Source: Dermatemys mawii (taxonomy: Eukaryota; Chordata; Testudines; Dermatemydidae). Taken from it: a stretch of 64,000 bases of DNA. Numbering within the stretch: the stretch's first letter is position 1; every line of letters starts with the position of its first letter. Of the stretch, positions 37,617-48,625 are shown one piece after another. A program made the position numbers and the translations under genes. The DNA is taken from positions 11,345,132 through 11,409,131 of the forward strand of contig ML677366.1 of the NCBI GenBank assembly GCA_007922305.1. Direction: 5' to 3'. The notes under the pieces are model-generated. The model made no database searches and was not told the origin of the DNA. It was given only the letters and a program-made list of their open reading frames with translations.

Positions 37617-38749
37617 AGTAATCTTTGGATTGAATGTGGCTGAGATCAGTAGTGCCTGAAATCTGTTGCTATCTGAAAGCTGGTTGGTGACTTCAGCATG
37701 GTTTCTAGAGGACAGGTAGGCATTAAGAGGTCCCAGCTCAACAGCTGGGCTCAACAGGGTCCCAGTACAACAATGCCACTCACTGACCATCTCAGTAAAG
37801 ATGGCACTGAAGAACCATAGAGCACCAGATAGTCGTCTTGAGTGGAGGTGGCTGACACACATTGGTAGGGCAGTGCGGGGGAAGCTTGTGCTGCTTCTGC
37901 AAGGGCTACCTTTTTGCTTTCTGGATACATAGATGGTGTTACACGTTGAGATGTCAGAATGATGTTTCACACTTATCTGAGGCCTTATCTCCCAGAAGTC
38001 TCTGGAGTTCTTGAGCAACTGTGAACATTCAGAGATGGAGCCCCGGGACCCTCCCCACGTCTGAGTAGATAAAGATGGAGTATGTTGGGGCCTGTAATGT
38101 CTACAAGTCACATCACCATATTCTTGAGCAGAGCAGGCACCCACACAGAGTGAGCAGGGGTAGTAGGGGCTCATTGGAAGGAGGCACTACAGGGGAGCAG
38201 GTTTCTAAATTAGTCATTGAGGAGCCCCGTTAAAGAAATTCCAATAAATAAATAGCTGAAAAACTTTGAGCCAGACCATTGGCTATGGTCAAGGAGCAAA
38301 GACACAGCTCAGGATGGCAGGGAGGTGTCCTGGGCTCACCTGTGCATCCACAATCGTGGGTTGGCTGTATGCAAGGGATGACATTGATTAGGTACTAGGA
38401 AACCTTTTAGGGGAGGGGATAAGCTGTCCCCAGAGTGGAAGCAAACTGCTAGCACAGAGAATAGACAAGATTTTGGTTGATTATTTACATGGTAGCCGGG
38501 AAGAAACCAGCATGTGCCAAGGACACCTGCTTGGGATTTCAGTTATACTAAGATGGCAAACGATAGGACAGAAATTACAACTGAACTGGAGGAAGCACAG
38601 GCTGTGAACAAAGGTAAATTCTAGAAAGGTAACAGGGTCAGACTAAAGGGCTAAATATAGACAAGTAAAAATTAAGACAGACATTTATAGTTTTATCTAT
38701 TGTCAGTGTGTGTAGAGTGCCCAATATTGTAGTAGGTATGCACTTTTAT
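37617..38749. other. Non-coding, nothing assigned
   Basis: The 205-codon minus-strand frame (37557-38174) overlaps the MITE at its end and shows no family resemblance or exon borders. Confidence 0.4.
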
Positions 38750-38850
38750 TATTATCATTATTTATTTGTATTCTAGCACTGCGCGGAGGTGTCAACGGAA
38801 ATTGGGATCCTCCTATGCTAAACACTATACATGCAAATCGCAAGAGAAAA
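38750..38850 (-). repeat. Ancient 'ttatttgtattctagcact' repeat
   Basis: 'attatttatttgtattctag' and 'ctaaacactatacatgcaaa' match the family seen at 32785 in the same orientation. Confidence 0.55.
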
Positions 38851-38884
38851 TCCATGCCCTAAGAGACAAGGCAGGGAAAGAGAG

Positions 38885-39000
38885 CATTATTATTTCCTTT
38901 TCATAGAAAGGAAACTGAGGCATGGATAAAATAAGTGACTTGTCCAAGGTAACACAGGGAGTCTGTGCCAGACAGGGAACTGCACTCGAATCTCTTTGTA
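38885..39000 (-). repeat. MIR-type SINE, reversed
   Basis: 'ggaaactgaggcatggataa', 'gtgacttgtccaaggtaaca' and 'cactcgaatctc' are the reverse complement of the MIR core and tRNA-like head. Confidence 0.75.
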
Positions 39001-39071
39001 TATGGCCATAATAAGATTGCCAAAAGGTTGCCCTGTTTCCCGGCGATATATCGATATTCGTATAGAGATAA

Positions 39072-39437
39072 CTGAGTCCTGTCAGTCCGTTGGGGGCTGT
39101 TGTGGAGCAGTTTGTTGATAACGGGTTTGTGAGAGGGAAAGATGCTGCTAGGAAGTTTTCAAAGGTTTTCTATTCCGCTTGTCGTGAACTTGGAATAAAA
39201 AGCATGAAAGTGCTAAATTCAGCACTTGAAGATTTTGAAAAGCCAAGTGCGAGATTCGCTTTTCAGGGTGAAGCAGATTTCAAAGTTAAGAAAGAGCTCC
39301 CTCTGGAGAGATATTATCAGCCCTTTCTGAATTCACACAGCCCCTCTGAACCTGCTCCAGTTGCTGTCCTGCCTGAGGCAATTCGTCATAGAGAGCAGTT
39401 GACACCTCATGAAAATATTGGGCAATTTCATCCCTGA
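39072..39437 (+). other. Open frame of 121 codons without ATG start, unknown
   Basis: The frame opens after TAA at 39069 and runs to TGA. It has no ATG near its beginning; the first usable near-cognate is TTG at 39090. The text (KFSKVFYSACRELGIKSMKV, ALEDFEKPSARFAFQGEADF, ELPLERYYQPF) has a protein-like mix of charged and hydrophobic residues and no low complexity. I do not recognise it. It could be an exon or a decayed retro-element fragment, but chance is likely given the other spurious frames of this length. Confidence 0.25.
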
Positions 39438-40165
39438 CATAACTCCTTTCACTTTACTGGGGTTACACTATGGAGGATGTGGCCAAGTCTCTTTCAAGTC
39501 AATTCTGTTTGTATATTGTGTATTGACTGGATGTCTGCTTCCCTTGTTTGTTGTGGAACAAAAACATTTCCAGGAAAACCCAGTCTTTTGAATCGCAAGA
39601 AGAGACTTGTCAGTATAACAGCCATCTGTTGGCATCAGCACTTAAATACCCAGATGACAGGTACCTTATAGATAGACAGAGAGACAGACTGGTTTTAAAA
39701 TCTCCCTCTTTCTACTAGACTATTCAAACCAAGAATGTTTAAAACCAAATTTACTTTGCACCATGCTTGCTGGTTATTTCCTCTTTGCATTTAACAAGGC
39801 TTTGTCAGTAAAATTAGACTGGTCAGTTTCACTTTTGTTTCTAGTCCGTTTCCCTTTATAGTCATTGCAGGAACCTAATATCTCTGATTGGGATTGCGAC
39901 ACTAGGGCGGAAGCTGTGGAAGGTGAGCCTGACCCAGAGCCAATTAAAACTAATAGAAATATTTTTGTTTATTTCAGTAGACATAGGATTGGGCCCTGTT
40001 TGAATAGAAATCCTGCTTATATTGAAATTTGTTTTAAAAATAATGTAAAATTTCCATATCTATTGAGTTTCATATTTTAAAAAAAGAACATTTTTGTGAC
40101 AAGATTTAAATATGGGGCCCAAAGCTAGTGAATGTTAAACCTGTAGCCATCATGCTCATCTAATC
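39438..40165. other. Non-coding, nothing assigned
   Basis: AT-rich. No exon or clear repeat. Confidence 0.4.
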
Positions 40166-40394
40166 CAGGGGTTCTCAAATTTCATTACACCCCAACCCAC
40201 TTCGGGAGCAGGAGCAGGGACCAAAGCCTGAGCCAACCAGGGCTGAAGCCCTCAGTCTTCAGCTTTGGTCCTGGGTGGTGGGGCTTGGCCTTTGGCCCCA
40301 GGCCCCAGAAAGTGTAATGCCTGCCCTGGCAACCCCATTAAAACAGGGTCGTGACCCACTTTGTGGTCCCAACTCACAGTTTGAGACCCACTGC
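40166..40394. mobile_element. hAT-like MITE with 'caggggttctcaaa' ends
   Basis: The left terminus 'caggggttctcaaatttc' is matched inverted by 'agtttgagacccactg' at the right, with 'gggtcgtgacccactttgtg' inside. This is the layout of the abundant 'CAGGGGTTCTCAAA' hAT family. Flanking 'ctaatc' and 'ctaacg' may be a decayed 8-bp target duplication. Confidence 0.75.
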
Positions 40395-42069
40395 TCTAAC
40401 GCATTGGTATGTGTGTTACAGCTCCTACTCTATTCCCAGTCTGCAGGGTATATGAATCTGTTACAGCCGTTAGCTAGCAATCAGTGGCTCTTTAGCTCAA
40501 ATTGTAGCAGCTTGTGTTTATTGTTTTTTTCGTGTTTTTAAAGCTCTGGAAGTCCCCACTTCAATCCCTGGGATGTTGGCCAAGATAGAGAAAGTCATAA
40601 TAACAAGACTGTGTCGTCGCAGGCAGAAGATTAGGACCAGCTCAGGTTACACGGGGTTGTGCGGTTGTGAAATAAAACTCCTGTTTTGTTGTTTTTTCAT
40701 GTAATTCTCCTTTCTAACAGCAGAGAGGAGAAATGCAGGTGGTAGATGAAAGGGACATAGAGCCTATTTCTAAACAAAATGCTTTTCTATCTCTTTAAAA
40801 GAGTTTGAATGGAAACTTTCAGTCCGAGTCAAGAACAATGATTGCCTGGCAGCTTCCTACTCAACACTGCTACTGACTTGACCCAAAGGAACTTAGAGCC
40901 GTACTTGCTGAGCTGACAGAGCTGTGAAAGCACATTCAATACTTGTGCCTTGCCCAAACAGCCCATGGGGACGTCTTGGCACATGGAATTTGTTATTGCG
41001 GTTGGATTGTTGCTCAGAGCTGCAGATCAGCTTACTGCATTTACAAGCACAACTTTGATAGGGACTCTCCAATGGTTACTGAACCATGGAGACACCTTGG
41101 CTGAAGAGGAAAAATTATGTGGGCACTGAAAGAAAAATCACCGCTCACAAGCCAAAAATTCCTTAGGCAGATCCTACGCCTTCCACAGGAAAATCTAGGA
41201 GAAGGCAAGATGGAGAAACCTCTGTGAGATTCCCCTGTGGATTTCCCAGCAAATTCTTCCATCAGGTTAAGAGGTGGGGCCAGCATGAAAGAAGCAGGAT
41301 ATTCACCTAATCACATACCACTGATGCCTTGAGATCTGAGTGGTTCTCAGGGCTTCTGACTAGGGTTGTCTACTAGGAGTCCCTGAGCTTCTGAAGTGCT
41401 CCTCCCAATGAGGTCTCTTCCCAGCTCCCAGTCACCATAGCTCCTGTGAGCTGTGGGGAACATGGCTTACCCAGAGGGTATTACCTCATGGAGCTCTCCC
41501 TTAAGGAAGACGTTCGAAAGCAGGGAGGAAATCTGCTCAGGAGTTAACACTGTCATTGGCAATTTCATCATGAGACCAAGGGCATGATGGGGGTTCAGAG
41601 ACATGGCAGGCTATATAGGGAGGATAAGACCCATAAGGCATGATCTGGCCTCCTGGGCTGAGTCCTTCTGCTTCTGTTATGCCACTTAGTATGGCTGCAA
41701 GTCCCACTATTTCCCTCTGACAACCCACTTCTCTGTGTGCATGTGCACACATATCCTTTGTGACTGGTGGAAGAGTGAGACTCATCCTGCCAAGATGGGT
41801 GGTTGAGGGTGAGTTACAAAGGAAAAAAGGAACCAGAAGAGGAAAAGAGATGAACCCGTTAATGAGAATAATCATAGAGAAATGGACAAAACTCCTCCTA
41901 CTAGTTTCCTCTGCAAGTCCAGGAGGCAGCATAGAAACAGCAGCATAAACTCCACCAGTAGGTTACCCTTCTCAGCCTGTAGGGGGGTGTTTACCGTGAG
42001 ACTTTCGTTCCCTCTTAATTCCATCCTTCCACGTTAAATGATATTGGCATATTTCTGACTTTCTCTTCG
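40395..42069. other. Non-coding, nothing assigned
   Basis: No exon. The 131-codon minus-strand frame at 41537-41932 shows no family resemblance. Confidence 0.4.
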
Positions 42070-42130
42070 GTTTGTACAGGGCCTAGCACAATGAGGTCCT
42101 GTCCCATGACTAGAGGTCCTGGGAGCTACT
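42070..42130 (+). repeat. Ancient 'tgtacagggcctagcacaatg' repeat fragment
   Basis: 'tttgtacagggcctagcaca' and 'atgaggtcctgtcccatgac' are a clear copy of this family. Confidence 0.7.
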
Positions 42131-42572
42131 ATAAGAAGATTTTTCTCTGATCTTTGGTTGTAGGCCTGCTGAAGTCTATTTTGTATGTACGTTCTGCCAT
42201 CTAGTGGTACCAAAGAGACTTAAGTTATTTCAAAGGCAAAATGGGGAAGAATTTGAGAGAAAAATCAGAAGAGATTAAATGGAATTAAAGTCTGTAATAG
42301 TTTAGCCCATGTGTGTACAAAAAATATATGGTCTTTATTTACTATAACAGGCCAGGCAGGTGCTACAGAATAAGCTGTTCTCCAGCTGAATTATAACTTT
42401 TGAGATGCGAGTAGTAGGTTAATTTTTACACTGTGCTTTAAAAATGTAAACTGCTATATAAATATTGTTATTATCATAATATGTTAAGTTATGCTGTTGT
42501 AAATCCACTCAGTACATTGAAGGTGGGAGAAAAAGTGCTTCTGTTGCAAATCACTTGATCGGTTCTGCTTTT

Positions 42573-43250
42573 GTGATAGACACCTTATCATGGCGCGGTG
42601 ACTCACCGCTGCGGCGCCTCCTGCTGGTCATCCGGGAATTAGCTCTTTCCAGCACTGAGCATCCTCTGCAGGCTGGTGTCCCGCTGGTCCCATGTCCCTC
42701 CCTGGACCCCAGTGCCCTTTACCTGGGGTGCAGCCCCCTGGCAGTACCCTCAAACTCTGCCTCTGGGTCTCCCCTCCCTGGGGAACCCCTAACCCTCTAA
42801 TCCTCACCTTGCCTCAGTCTGGGCTACTGCCAGTCATCACCTAGCCCCCGCTCCCTGGGGCAGAGTGCAGTGTTAGAGCCAGTCATCACAGGCAACGGGG
42901 TTTGACCTGCTGCCTTTCTTTGCAACCCAGTACCTCTATGGGCCTAGGACCAGGCCCTACAGCCTGAAGAGTTGCCAGCCTGGAGCTCCCCTGATCCTCT
43001 GGCCTTTCCCCAGCCCTGCCTTACTCTAGGTACCCTTAGGCTTCCCAGGCAACTAGATCCATTTCCCTCCTCAGCCAGAGGTAGACTGTCTGAGCTTCAA
43101 ACTCTGAGCCCTTTTATTAGGGCCAGCTGGGCCCTAATTGACCCAGCCACAGCTGTGACTGCTCCTCCCCAGCTGCTTTCAGTTTTGCAGACCTGTGCTG
43201 GGCTGCTTTAACCCTTCTCTTTTAGGAGCGGGGTAGCCACCCCGCTACAC
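42573..43250. mobile_element. LTR-like unit (possible solo LTR)
   Basis: Begins tgtgatagacacc and ends in 'ggagcggggtagccaccccgctaca', giving TG...CA-type ends with a terminal palindrome. The interior is GC-rich and proline-codon rich, with 'gcggcgcctcctgctggtca' near the start. I recall related units in turtle genomes. No clear 5-bp target duplication and no flanking gag/pol. Confidence 0.4.
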
Positions 43251-44372
43251 ACCTTCTGGCTAGGAACTGCCCTGAGAAATACAAACTCATTTCCTATAGA
43301 CCTCTGAACAGCCCTCACCAGACAAGGATTTTCATTGCTACCAGACTGGGCTCAGTTTCAGGCAACAACTTTCAAAATCAAGGCCTCTATCACCTTTTGC
43401 CAATTCTCTGAGCCAGTCGTTCTCCCTTTCCAGGCTTTTTAAACAGAAAGAAACTCAAAATTTGGAAGCTGGTTTCAACTTTACAAGTTCCATATTAGAG
43501 AGACGTTAAGATCTGAGGCCACTAATAAGAAGGGACCATTTCCCAATAATCTAGATCCAGATTTAGTTTCCAGTTTCAAACGACCTCATAGTTCAGGCAT
43601 GTGGTTTAGACCTACCCCCGATTTTAATACCTATAGAACATTATTCAATTTCACTGCTCTTTCTTTCACCAAAGCTTCTGTGACAGTCACACTTTGGGTG
43701 AGGCACCACAGTGAAAACATCTGAAACGTTTGTGTCATTTCTTGGTGATTAATGAGCATTTCAGCCTGTTTTAAAATAGGAGGCACTGTCTAGCCACTAA
43801 ATGAGAAGCCGGAGAAGGTCAGATGATGGTAGCAATATGTACAGAGCCTGTGTCAAATCTATCTACAAATTCAAATATGGGATTTTCCTACTTACTGAAA
43901 TTTCTTCCTGATGCAGAATGTCAAATAGCCCGCAGCAAGGACCATTTTAAAGCATCTCCAAGGCTTCCAGTGCAAATCTCTTTGGTCTTTATTTAAAGAC
44001 ACACCTCTGGTAGGCAAATGATTTTTGATGGTGCCTGCTAATGCACAATCCCCTGTATAAATACAGAATATACACATAAGGAGCTTATAAAATGTTGACT
44101 CTGTAACTCTGCACCGTAGCTGCAGGCACAGTTATTGTAGAATATACTGAGAGTGCCTTCCAGCTGAGACCAGCTTAGTTCAGTCCCTAACAGCTTACTT
44201 AGAAAAATGCTCGCTTTGGTTCACCTCATAGAACTGCAGTCCACCAGAAGGCTGAGGGACCTGGGTCAGTCTCAGATTAAGAAAGTTGTCTTGCCAATGG
44301 AGTCGAAGCTACCTCTTTGTTGCATTTCTTCCATTTACAAGGTGTTATGTTTCTTTGCCCTTGAATGTTTCT
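43251..44372. other. Non-coding, nothing assigned
   Basis: No exon or clear repeat. Confidence 0.4.
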
Positions 44373-44672
44373 CGGGGCTGGTCTTCACTGTGTGGGGGGG
44401 ATCGACTGAAGATACGCAACTTCAGCTATGTGAATAACATAGCTGAAGACGGCGTATCTTCAGCTGACTTACCTGCCATCCTCATGGCGGCTGCGGTCAG
44501 CGGCGTGCTCCCCCGTTGACTCCAGCTTGCGCCTCGCGGCGAGCTGGAGTTACAGGAGTCGACGGGGGCACTGCTAGTGATCGATTTCTTGCGTCTTCAT
44601 GAGACACGAGAAATCGATCGCTAAATGATCAATCGCTACCTGCCGATCTGGCGGGTAGTGAAGACCTACCCT
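44373..44672 (-). mobile_element. hAT-like MITE, 'gtcttcac' terminal variant
   Basis: Same family as 37345-37616 and in the same orientation. Its termini read 'ggggctggtcttcac' and 'gtgaagacctacccTC', where the other copies have gtctacac. The interior contains a palindrome around 'gcttgcgcctcgcggcgagc'. Confidence 0.75.
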
Positions 44673-44725
44673 CTGATTCACTTTAGATTGTTGCACCTGT
44701 TCTGTAGATAGAGAACTTGAGTGCT

Positions 44726-45029
44726 CAGGGTATGTCTGCACTACCTGCCAGATCAGCGGGTAGTGATCGATCTATCAGGGATTGATTTATTGCACCTCGT
44801 CTAGATGCAATAAATCAATCCCTGAGCACTTTCCCAGTTGACTCTGGAACTCCACCGCTGCAAGAGGTGGAAGAAGAGTGGACGAGGGAGCAGCAGCGGT
44901 CGACTTGCTGCTGTGAAGACACCCAGGTAAGTCAACCTAAGATACGCCGACTTCAGTTACGCAATTTGTGTAGCTGAAGTTGCATATCTTAGGTCAACCC
45001 CCCCGACACACCAGTGTAGACCTGGCCTG
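44726..45029 (+). mobile_element. hAT-like MITE, opposite orientation
   Basis: Starts 'cagggtatgtctgcactacc' and ends 'ccagtgtagacctggcctg'. Interior hairpins include 'tgcacctcgtctagatgcaa' and the 'cgacttcagttacgcaattt' stem. It lies 53 bp from the previous copy in inverted orientation. Flanking 'gagtgctc' and 'gagtgtag' may be a decayed target duplication. Confidence 0.75.
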
Positions 45030-45503
45030 AGTGTAGCGTCTTTCAGCAACACTAAATTCATTAGCACCACATATGAGATGGTTCAAAGTTAAACCCTGGA
45101 TCCAAGTCCCTCTGAACTTCACTGAAGTCTATATCCAGAACTGAACTGTGTGCAGCAGGTCCGGCACTCCATCATGTATGGTAAATACAGCTCAAAACTG
45201 TGCTTGAGCCCTTATGGCAAGTACCTCTACAGTTATGGGGCTCTGTGATGAATAATAAATGTTCATGGCTGCAGTGTTTGTGTACACATATATACTACGT
45301 GCTAGCCTGTCTACATCTCTGCGTCTTCCTGTCTGCCAATCTGGCCTCCCTTTTTGCCCAGAAAGCCATTAATTGAGTCTGGAATGTCACGTAGATGTCT
45401 ACATACCTGATTTGCAAGTACAGTTGAATATTTAGATATCTGCATGTCCTAAACCATGTCTACACGTAATCACAGGTGGAAAACATGGATGGCTCCATGA
45501 CGA

Positions 45504-45505
<2 letters not shown>

Positions 45506-45553
<48 letters not shown>

Positions 45554-45566
45554 TCNNNNNNNNNNT

Positions 45567-45610
<44 letters not shown>

Positions 45611-45612
45611 TC
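45506..45612. repeat. (TTTC)n microsatellite with an assembly gap
   Basis: A near-perfect TTTC array interrupted by ten N at 45556-45565. The true array length is unknown. The KERKKERK-like frame on the minus strand is not a protein. Confidence 0.98.
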
Positions 45613-48241
45613 AATAAACCTTTAGATTTTAGATATTAAAGGATTAGCAACAATGTAATTATTGGGTAATATCTGAATTGCATATTGACCTGTGTATGTG
45701 GCTGGTCCTTTTGGATCAGAAGAACCCTTTTGTTAGATGAAATTGGTTTTAAACAATCACTCATCTTTAAGTCTAGTGTCTGTGTGTTGAATGCAGGACT
45801 GGAATGCCTAAGGAGACTGCTTTTCTGACTTCTTGTTAGCCAGTGCTGTGAGACAGAAATTTACTTTTGTTGCTGGTTTGGTATATCTTATGGGAGAATA
45901 ACCACCAGTTTTGGTGTGTGTCCTACCCTGTTTCTCATCAGTTTGTCCTGAATTTGGTATTCTCAATTGTGACCCACTGAGACACGGGGACAGTGGTACT
46001 AACTTATAAAGAGAAATGTTCATCTATGAGGTCTTTTCTTAGAATAAGACACAATTTAGCTGTGTCTGGAGGTCATTGTTTTTGTTGGGTGCCCTCTCCA
46101 TTGGTTGCTTTCAAGACATGAGGTTTTCTGTACAGTAAATTAGAAAATAAAAGGCCTGACAAAACAGTGGTAGGAATGAGATTTAATCTAGTTGAGATTG
46201 GCAGGGAGGATACAGGTATCCTACATCAAATGAAGACCCTTATTTTTGAGGTGAAAGATCAGCAGCTACAGTAGAAGAAGGTGAGCTATATATTGAAGCA
46301 TGGACATGGCCCAAATTATTTTATTTCTTCCAGATTTTAATGTGACAGAACAAAAACAAAGTCCATTGCAATGACTCCATTATCCAGTGACAGACACGGA
46401 TCAAACCAAAATTTTTTTAAAAAACAAAAGAAACCAAGGAAATGGAATTGGCCATTTCACATATACAGTGTCAGCCAAGAGAACATCTACATGAAACATT
46501 CCATTAAATGTACCACACTGGATATTATTTACAGTGAAACATACAATACATACAATTTTAGACAGCTCTATAATAACATACAGCAAAAAAAAGTTATGGG
46601 GGTTTAGTCTGGTTTCTTTCATACTTCCTGGTTTGTTGTCCCCTAAAAGCAGCATTTGCTAATACAGGGGTGAGCATGTATAAGAGAGATTTGCCGGTAT
46701 ACATGGGGCATAGGGTTCTGTTACACATTGGCCTGAACACCCTACCATACTCAGAAGAAGTTTGGATCTAGCTCCAGATTTTGTATCTGTGGCTCCTGTC
46801 TCAGTAATAATATTATGACAGGTTCATATGCTGCAACACAATCACCCGTAACATGAAACATTCTCCCCAAATACACCAGGATAAATGGAGCGAGTCACCC
46901 TGCTAGTGGTTTAATCACAAGGAAGTCTGTGATCTCTTTGGTGCTGAAGTGCAGATCTATCTCCAGCAGTGGGAGAGGATTGGATGTTTTTGAGGGAACA
47001 CTGCTTTCTGGGACACAATCCTCAGCAGCAGCGAAGCGGTTAAGGAGGTGCCCATGTACTGTTCCCATATTTATAAGGACATAGCAGCATTAGCTTCAGC
47101 CTTTCCAAGGGACCATGTGATGTGCATGAAAAATGCTGAACCTAGCCCTTTTGAAGACTAGTAGAGAAGGGTTCAAAGCTATCCATAAATTGAAGACACG
47201 AGGCATAAGAAGCCTAGAATTATGACAGCGGCTCACGATTTTATCACTTTCATAAGCCTCAACCTAAATCTGAAAAATCCATAGCCAGTTTTAACCTGGG
47301 AGCTTCACAGTTACTTATTGTAATTTCCTTGATTGAGACAACCTCAGAACAGTGAAACTCAATGGAGATTTATTGGCAGGGGCAAGGAATCACAGAAACA
47401 TTTGCTTCCCATGATTTATATATACTCTGTATACTTCTACTGTAGAAAATATATGCCTTACAGTGGTGCCATGAATGAATCCCACAGCTATCGGGGAACA
47501 ATATTAATGTGAGTTACTGCTTATATATAACTGACTGTGTGCAGCGGAGGAGTTAGACTTTAAAGACTTGAACCCTAGGTATAGAGGATTCAGAGTGGCC
47601 TCTTTCCTATCCTTAAAGGCAGGGGACCCAGGGAGGGAGATCAATATGGCTTTTGGAGGTCAAGAAAGAGGAGGGAGAAAACATGGACAGAGCAGTTCAA
47701 CTCAGTGGGTGGATGGGAAAAAAGGTGAAAGAGCAAGTGATCCACATAAATCCAGAATCCAATCAGAATGTGAGTTTCTAGTAATCTGTTAGCCAAATTA
47801 GTGATCATCCCTCATAGTTTCTGTATAGGAAGATGCATTATTGCATGGTAACTGTGCCATTATAATTCATTTCACTGCTGCCTTGTTGTATAAAGGGGAA
47901 ATCCCTGTGGATTTTGTCAAATTTCAGCTTGGATTCAAAAGTGAAGCAGTGATTTTTAAAAGCACAATGGGGAACCTTGATTTTCCTTTGCACGTTGCCA
48001 CTTCTCCATCAAACCTGACAGTGGCAATAGTACCAAACAGCTTTTTATGTCACAGACTGTCATGGTGACACAAATTTCCTGCATGACTCATTGGCTCCCA
48101 TTAGACGCCAGTCAGCCTCTGTGCCTGCTGATGGTCTGATTAGCATTAATTATATTGTCAGGAGCAGTGGAGGATTATTTATTTTTGTGTCTTTCATTCT
48201 TGCTTCCAAAAAATATATCCAAAAATGCAACTGAACGTGCA
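45613..48241. other. Non-coding; could include distal SV2B 3' UTR
   Basis: No exon or clear repeat recognised. Minus-strand AATAAA hexamers near 46319, 47366 and 48178 would suit polyadenylation of a long SV2B transcript, but nothing selects one of them. Confidence 0.3.
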
Positions 48242-48625
48242 CAGTAGAACCTCAGAGTTACGAACACTTCAGGAACGGACATTGTTCGTAACTCTGAAAT
48301 GTTCATAACCCTGAACACAACGTTATGTTGTCCTTTCAAACGTTTACAACTGAACATTGACTTAATACAGCTTTGAAATTTTAAAAGCAGCATTTTTTTT
48401 CTGCATAGGAACCATATTAATTTAAATGAAACATAGCCTTATCTTGTCAAATGTTTGTTTTAAACTTTCCCTTTTTTTCTTTTTAGTAGTTTATTTTTAA
48501 CAACAGTACTGTTCTATACAGTAGTTTAATTTTTAGGGGTCTCTGCTGCCTGATTGTGTACTTCCGGTTCCGAATGAGGTGTGTGGTTGACCGGTCAGTT
48601 TGTAACTCTGGTGTTCATAACTCTG
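48242..48625 (+). mobile_element. Tigger-like (TcMar/pogo) MITE
   Basis: The left end reads cagtagaacctcagagttac. The right end carries matching inverted motifs (gtaactctggtgttcataac), so the ends form terminal inverted repeats around a non-coding AT-rich interior. This matches the non-autonomous Tigger elements common in turtle genomes, from memory. No transposase frame is present. It lies 1.3 to 1.7 kb past the SV2B stop, so it may be transcribed in the 3' UTR. Confidence 0.7.

Noticed and set aside
37557..38174. 205-codon minus-strand open frame
   Set aside because: Its end overlaps a hAT-like MITE, it has serine-rich random-looking text, no exon borders and no family resemblance.
45432..45614. 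KERKKERK-type open frame
   Set aside because: It is the translation of a (TTTC)n microsatellite that includes undetermined bases.
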